Under the pieces are notes generated by a model. That model worked only from the letters and a program-made list of their open reading frames with translations. It was not told where the DNA came from and made no database searches. A DNA stretch of 64,000 nucleotides from Paraburkholderia sp. BL23I1N1 (GTDB lineage Bacteria; Pseudomonadota; Gammaproteobacteria; Burkholderiales; Burkholderiaceae). Shown piece by piece: positions 62,059-64,000 of this stretch. Location of the stretch: assembly GCF_003610295.1 (NCBI RefSeq), contig NZ_RAPV01000001.1, positions 5,766,001 to 5,830,000 on the forward strand, in the 5' to 3' direction. Position numbers and translations under genes: made by a program. Positions within the stretch are counted from its first letter, which is position 1. Each line of letters begins with the position of its first letter.

Positions 62059-63420
62059 TCAGCGGATGCCGGTCGATTGCATCCGTTCAGGCGTAAAGAA
62101 TCCGTTAGGGAAGTCGACATTGAAGAAAATGCCGGCGGTCTCCGCAGGATGACTGCCCAGCAGATACACCCCGCTGTTGAAGTCGAAGAACCAGTTGCCG
62201 AGCGAATAGGGGACCTTGGTGTCGTAAGCCGGCACCGTGTCGGCAAAGCCGCCTCGATACAGTTTGCCCGCCTGATCGTAGGCATCCATCATGCCGCCGC
62301 CCAGATCCTCGTCGGTATAGATGATCTTCTTGCTGTAGAGGTGCCGTGCACCGGGCTTGAGCGTGAGTTCAAGCACGCGCACGCGGTGCAGTTCCCAGCG
62401 GATCAGGTTCGCATTGGGGAAATGCGGTGTCAGCATGTCCCTGTCCGAGGTCGCGTACTGCCACTTGTAGCCGTTGTACGGGATGTACATTTCCTTGGTG
62501 CCGAGCATTTTGACCTTCCAGCGATCGAGCTTGCCGTACATCAACTGGATGTCGTCCATGGTGATGACGCCCGAGTAGCCGGGGTTCGGCGTATCGTAGG
62601 AAAGGTCGGGGGCGACGCGTGTGCGGCGCTGGCCCGGCGAATATTCCCAGCCCGGCCAGTCACGCGAACTCGCGGTGTAGTCCCAGAACAGGGATGTATC
62701 GCCCTTCAGCCGCGCGGGCGCGGCGTAATCGTTCTGCACCTGATACCAGACGCCATCCGTCTTCTTGAATCCGTCCCGGCCGAGCGTGGGATCGTAGTAC
62801 GGAAAATAGATCGAGCTTTTGAACGAGCCCGTCAGCACCGGGTTGCCCGAACTGTCCATCAGCCACGTATTGACGAAGTTCTTCTGCTTGGTGCCGACGT
62901 AGCGCATGATGTAATTCCAGAGCGCTTCCTCGCCGTTCTTCGGAATTGGAAAAGGAATACAGCCGAAGGCGCCTTCGATATCCTGGCCGCCGTTCGTCAG
63001 CTTGGCCTGCACCGCATTGATCTTGCAATTTTCGCCGTACCATTCCGGAAACGACGCGCTGCGATGGGTCGGATAGACCATCATCTTGTAGTCGGGAAAG
63101 CGCTTGAACAGTTCCTTGGACGACTCGCTCAGCTTGTCCGCGTTTTCCTGCCAGTTCTGCGCGGTGATCGTCAGAACCGGCTTTTCGCCGGCGAACGGGT
63201 CCATCCATTTGCCGCTATTAGGCTTGAATTCCGCGGGCGCCTTGGCAATACCGCCCGTGTATGCGGGGATCTGTCCGTCCGCGCTGGCTGCGGCTTCCGC
63301 ACCGAATAGTGTGAGCGTCGTACCCAGCTTGGCGGCTTCTTCGGTCGATACTGCCGCGTGTGCAGTGGAACCATAGGTGGCGGCGATCAACACGGCCGTC
63401 AGCAACTTTGGGATGTTCAT
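62059..63420 (-). CDS. DUF1329 outer-membrane-associated protein
   Basis: A 453-residue DUF1329 protein. A signal peptide covers about the first 23 residues (LLTAVLIAATYGSTAHA). The mature part contains IPAYTGGIAKAPAEF and a long all-beta region with several aromatic and Arg/Tyr blocks, as in LolA/LolB-like domains. The ATG at 63420 has AGAGGACATTC upstream. In Proteobacteria DUF1329 genes regularly neighbour DUF1302 and MMPL genes, so these proteins may pass a hydrophobic compound through the periplasm. The biochemical function is not established for the family. Confidence 0.85.
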   Translation of the reverse strand: MNIPKLLTAVLIAATYGSTAHAAVSTEEAAKLGTTLTLFGAEAAASADGQIPAYTGGIAKAPAEFKPNSGKWMDPFAGEKPVLTITAQNWQENADKLSESSKELFKRFPDYKMMVYPTHRSASFPEWYGENCKINAVQAKLTNGGQDIEGAFGCIPFPIPKNGEEALWNYIMRYVGTKQKNFVNTWLMDSSGNPVLTGSFKSSIYFPYYDPTLGRDGFKKTDGVWYQVQNDYAAPARLKGDTSLFWDYTASSRDWPGWEYSPGQRRTRVAPDLSYDTPNPGYSGVITMDDIQLMYGKLDRWKVKMLGTKEMYIPYNGYKWQYATSDRDMLTPHFPNANLIRWELHRVRVLELTLKPGARHLYSKKIIYTDEDLGGGMMDAYDQAGKLYRGGFADTVPAYDTKVPYSLGNWFFDFNSGVYLLGSHPAETAGIFFNVDFPNGFFTPERMQSTGIR

Positions 63421-63459
63421 TTGCGAATGTCCTCTGAAGTACCAGATAGTCGGCTGCAA

Positions 63460-64000
63460 TTAAAGCGTAGTCTGATAGGTGATCCCGATCCAGCCTTTGT
63501 CGGAGTACGGCGCGCCGTTGACGTTGGTCGCCGTTTTCTTCCAGTTCGTGTAACCGGTGTAGGTGAGATTCACGATGTGCTTGTTGTAGATCGTGAATTG
63601 CAGCCCCACCTGGTAGATGTTGCTGCCCTGGTTGCCGCCATCGACAGTCGGCGTATTGCCGTGGATGTTCCATTGTATGAACATCGGCAGGTCGAGATCG
63701 ACGCCGGGAAACACCTGATTCCAGTGCGGTGTGAACGACACGCCGAAGGTATAGTAATTCTTCGTCGCGCAACCCAGCGCGACCGCGTCGGCGGCTTTCG
63801 TACAGGCGGCGGAGTAGCCCGGAGCGTTGAAGTTCTGCGCGCCCGACGTCACCTTGAGCAGGTGCGCCGCCGCGATTTCCATCGCGAGTGGCGCCTCGTT
63901 CCAGAGGAACGACTTGCCGAGGTATGTCGTCGTGTTGAGCAGTGCGTGTAGCGTATCGCCGCGCGCTCCTTCGAGCGTGCCCGCCGTGCCGCCGCCGCCC
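63460..64000 (-). CDS. DUF1302 outer membrane protein, partial (C-terminal part)
   Basis: The frame is open from the window edge to a stop at 63460 and gives the C-terminal 179 residues, without a start. The sequence alternates polar and hydrophobic residues (for example VNLTYTGYTNW, IGITYQTTL), as in transmembrane beta strands, and has the family's SFLWNEAPLAMEIA block. DUF1302 proteins are predicted outer membrane beta-barrels. It lies 39 bp upstream of the DUF1329 gene and should be the first gene of the four-gene module with YCF48-like and MMPL proteins. The N-terminal half lies beyond the window. Confidence 0.8.
   Translation of the reverse strand, partial: GGGGTAGTLEGARGDTLHALLNTTTYLGKSFLWNEAPLAMEIAAAHLLKVTSGAQNFNAPGYSAACTKAADAVALGCATKNYYTFGVSFTPHWNQVFPGVDLDLPMFIQWNIHGNTPTVDGGNQGSNIYQVGLQFTIYNKHIVNLTYTGYTNWKKTATNVNGAPYSDKGWIGITYQTTL

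Noticed and set aside
61612..63309. 565-codon plus-strand frame opposite the YCF48 and DUF1329 genes
   Set aside because: It spans two well-supported secreted-protein genes on the other strand and shows only low-complexity Arg/Ala composition.

Overview
The window looks like a chromosome or megaplasmid segment of a Burkholderiales bacterium, most likely Paraburkholderia, Caballeronia or a close relative. The reasons are the high GC with G/C-rich third codon positions, the dense catabolic operons, the protein families present and an IS110-type transposase. This placement rests on family recognition only; no rRNA, tRNA or other marker gene is in the window. Apart from the left edge, nearly everything is catabolism of carbon compounds through CoA esters.

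Left edge (1-2.6 kb): the tail of an IS110 transposase, an empty stretch, then a two-gene unit of a winged-helix-like regulator and a nucleotidyltransferase resembling AbiE-type toxin-antitoxin pairs. Two copies of a 24-bp dyad lie in front of it, one over the predicted transcription start. A doubtful small gene follows. 2.6-8.0 kb: an itaconate degradation cluster: divergent LysR regulator, itaconyl-CoA hydratase, acyl-CoA dehydrogenase, itaconate CoA-transferase and a convergent citramalyl-CoA lyase, giving acetyl-CoA and pyruvate.

8.2-15.5 kb: an SDR and a phytanoyl-CoA dioxygenase-like protein face a LuxC-type acyl-CoA reductase, an SDR, a LuxE-type acyl-protein synthetase and a TetR regulator. 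There is no luciferase, so this looks like a non-luminous acyl-to-aldehyde/alcohol system. 15.0-25.5 kb: thioesterase, old-yellow-enzyme reductase, SDRs, a crotonase with an unusual His/Asp pair, amidohydrolase, MFS transporter, IclR regulator, CaiB-type CoA-transferase and crotonase. 25.7-31.3 kb: a beta-oxidation operon (enoyl-CoA hydratase, nitronate-monooxygenase-like flavoprotein, CaiB, acetate-type CoA-transferase, thiolase).

31.3-41.0 kb: two cytochromes P450, a 54-residue rubredoxin, a truncated crotonase, an SDR, a frameshifted serine hydrolase, a GMC oxidoreductase, a TetR regulator, a putidaredoxin-reductase-type protein and a [2Fe-2S] ferredoxin. 41.0-54.5 kb: thirteen minus-strand genes with very short gaps or ATGA overlaps, probably one operon: Rieske oxygenase, KstD-like flavoprotein, a 2-oxoacid-dehydrogenase-like E1alpha/E1beta with separate lipoyl and E2-catalytic proteins, AMP-forming ligase, two crotonases, a pair of acyl-CoA dehydrogenases, SDR and a SnoaL-like protein. 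54.6-58.3 kb: ETF subunits, quinone-oxidoreductase-like protein and SDR. 58.4-64.0 kb: an MMPL/RND exporter-type protein with YCF48-like, DUF1329 and (partial) DUF1302 proteins, a probable envelope module for a hydrophobic compound.

Together the 22-64 kb part suggests uptake, P450/Rieske oxygenation, dehydrogenation, CoA activation and beta-oxidation of a hydrophobic alicyclic substrate (terpenoid- or steroid-like), which I cannot name. The strongest unifying signal is a short palindrome, core GAAC-N3-GTTC, found exactly in five promoter regions and in weaker form in three more; it probably marks a single regulon, with the TetR gene at 38.5 kb as best candidate regulator. Four genes (serine hydrolase, E1beta, both ETF subunits) are each split by an apparent single extra base, which hints at sequencing insertions rather than decay.
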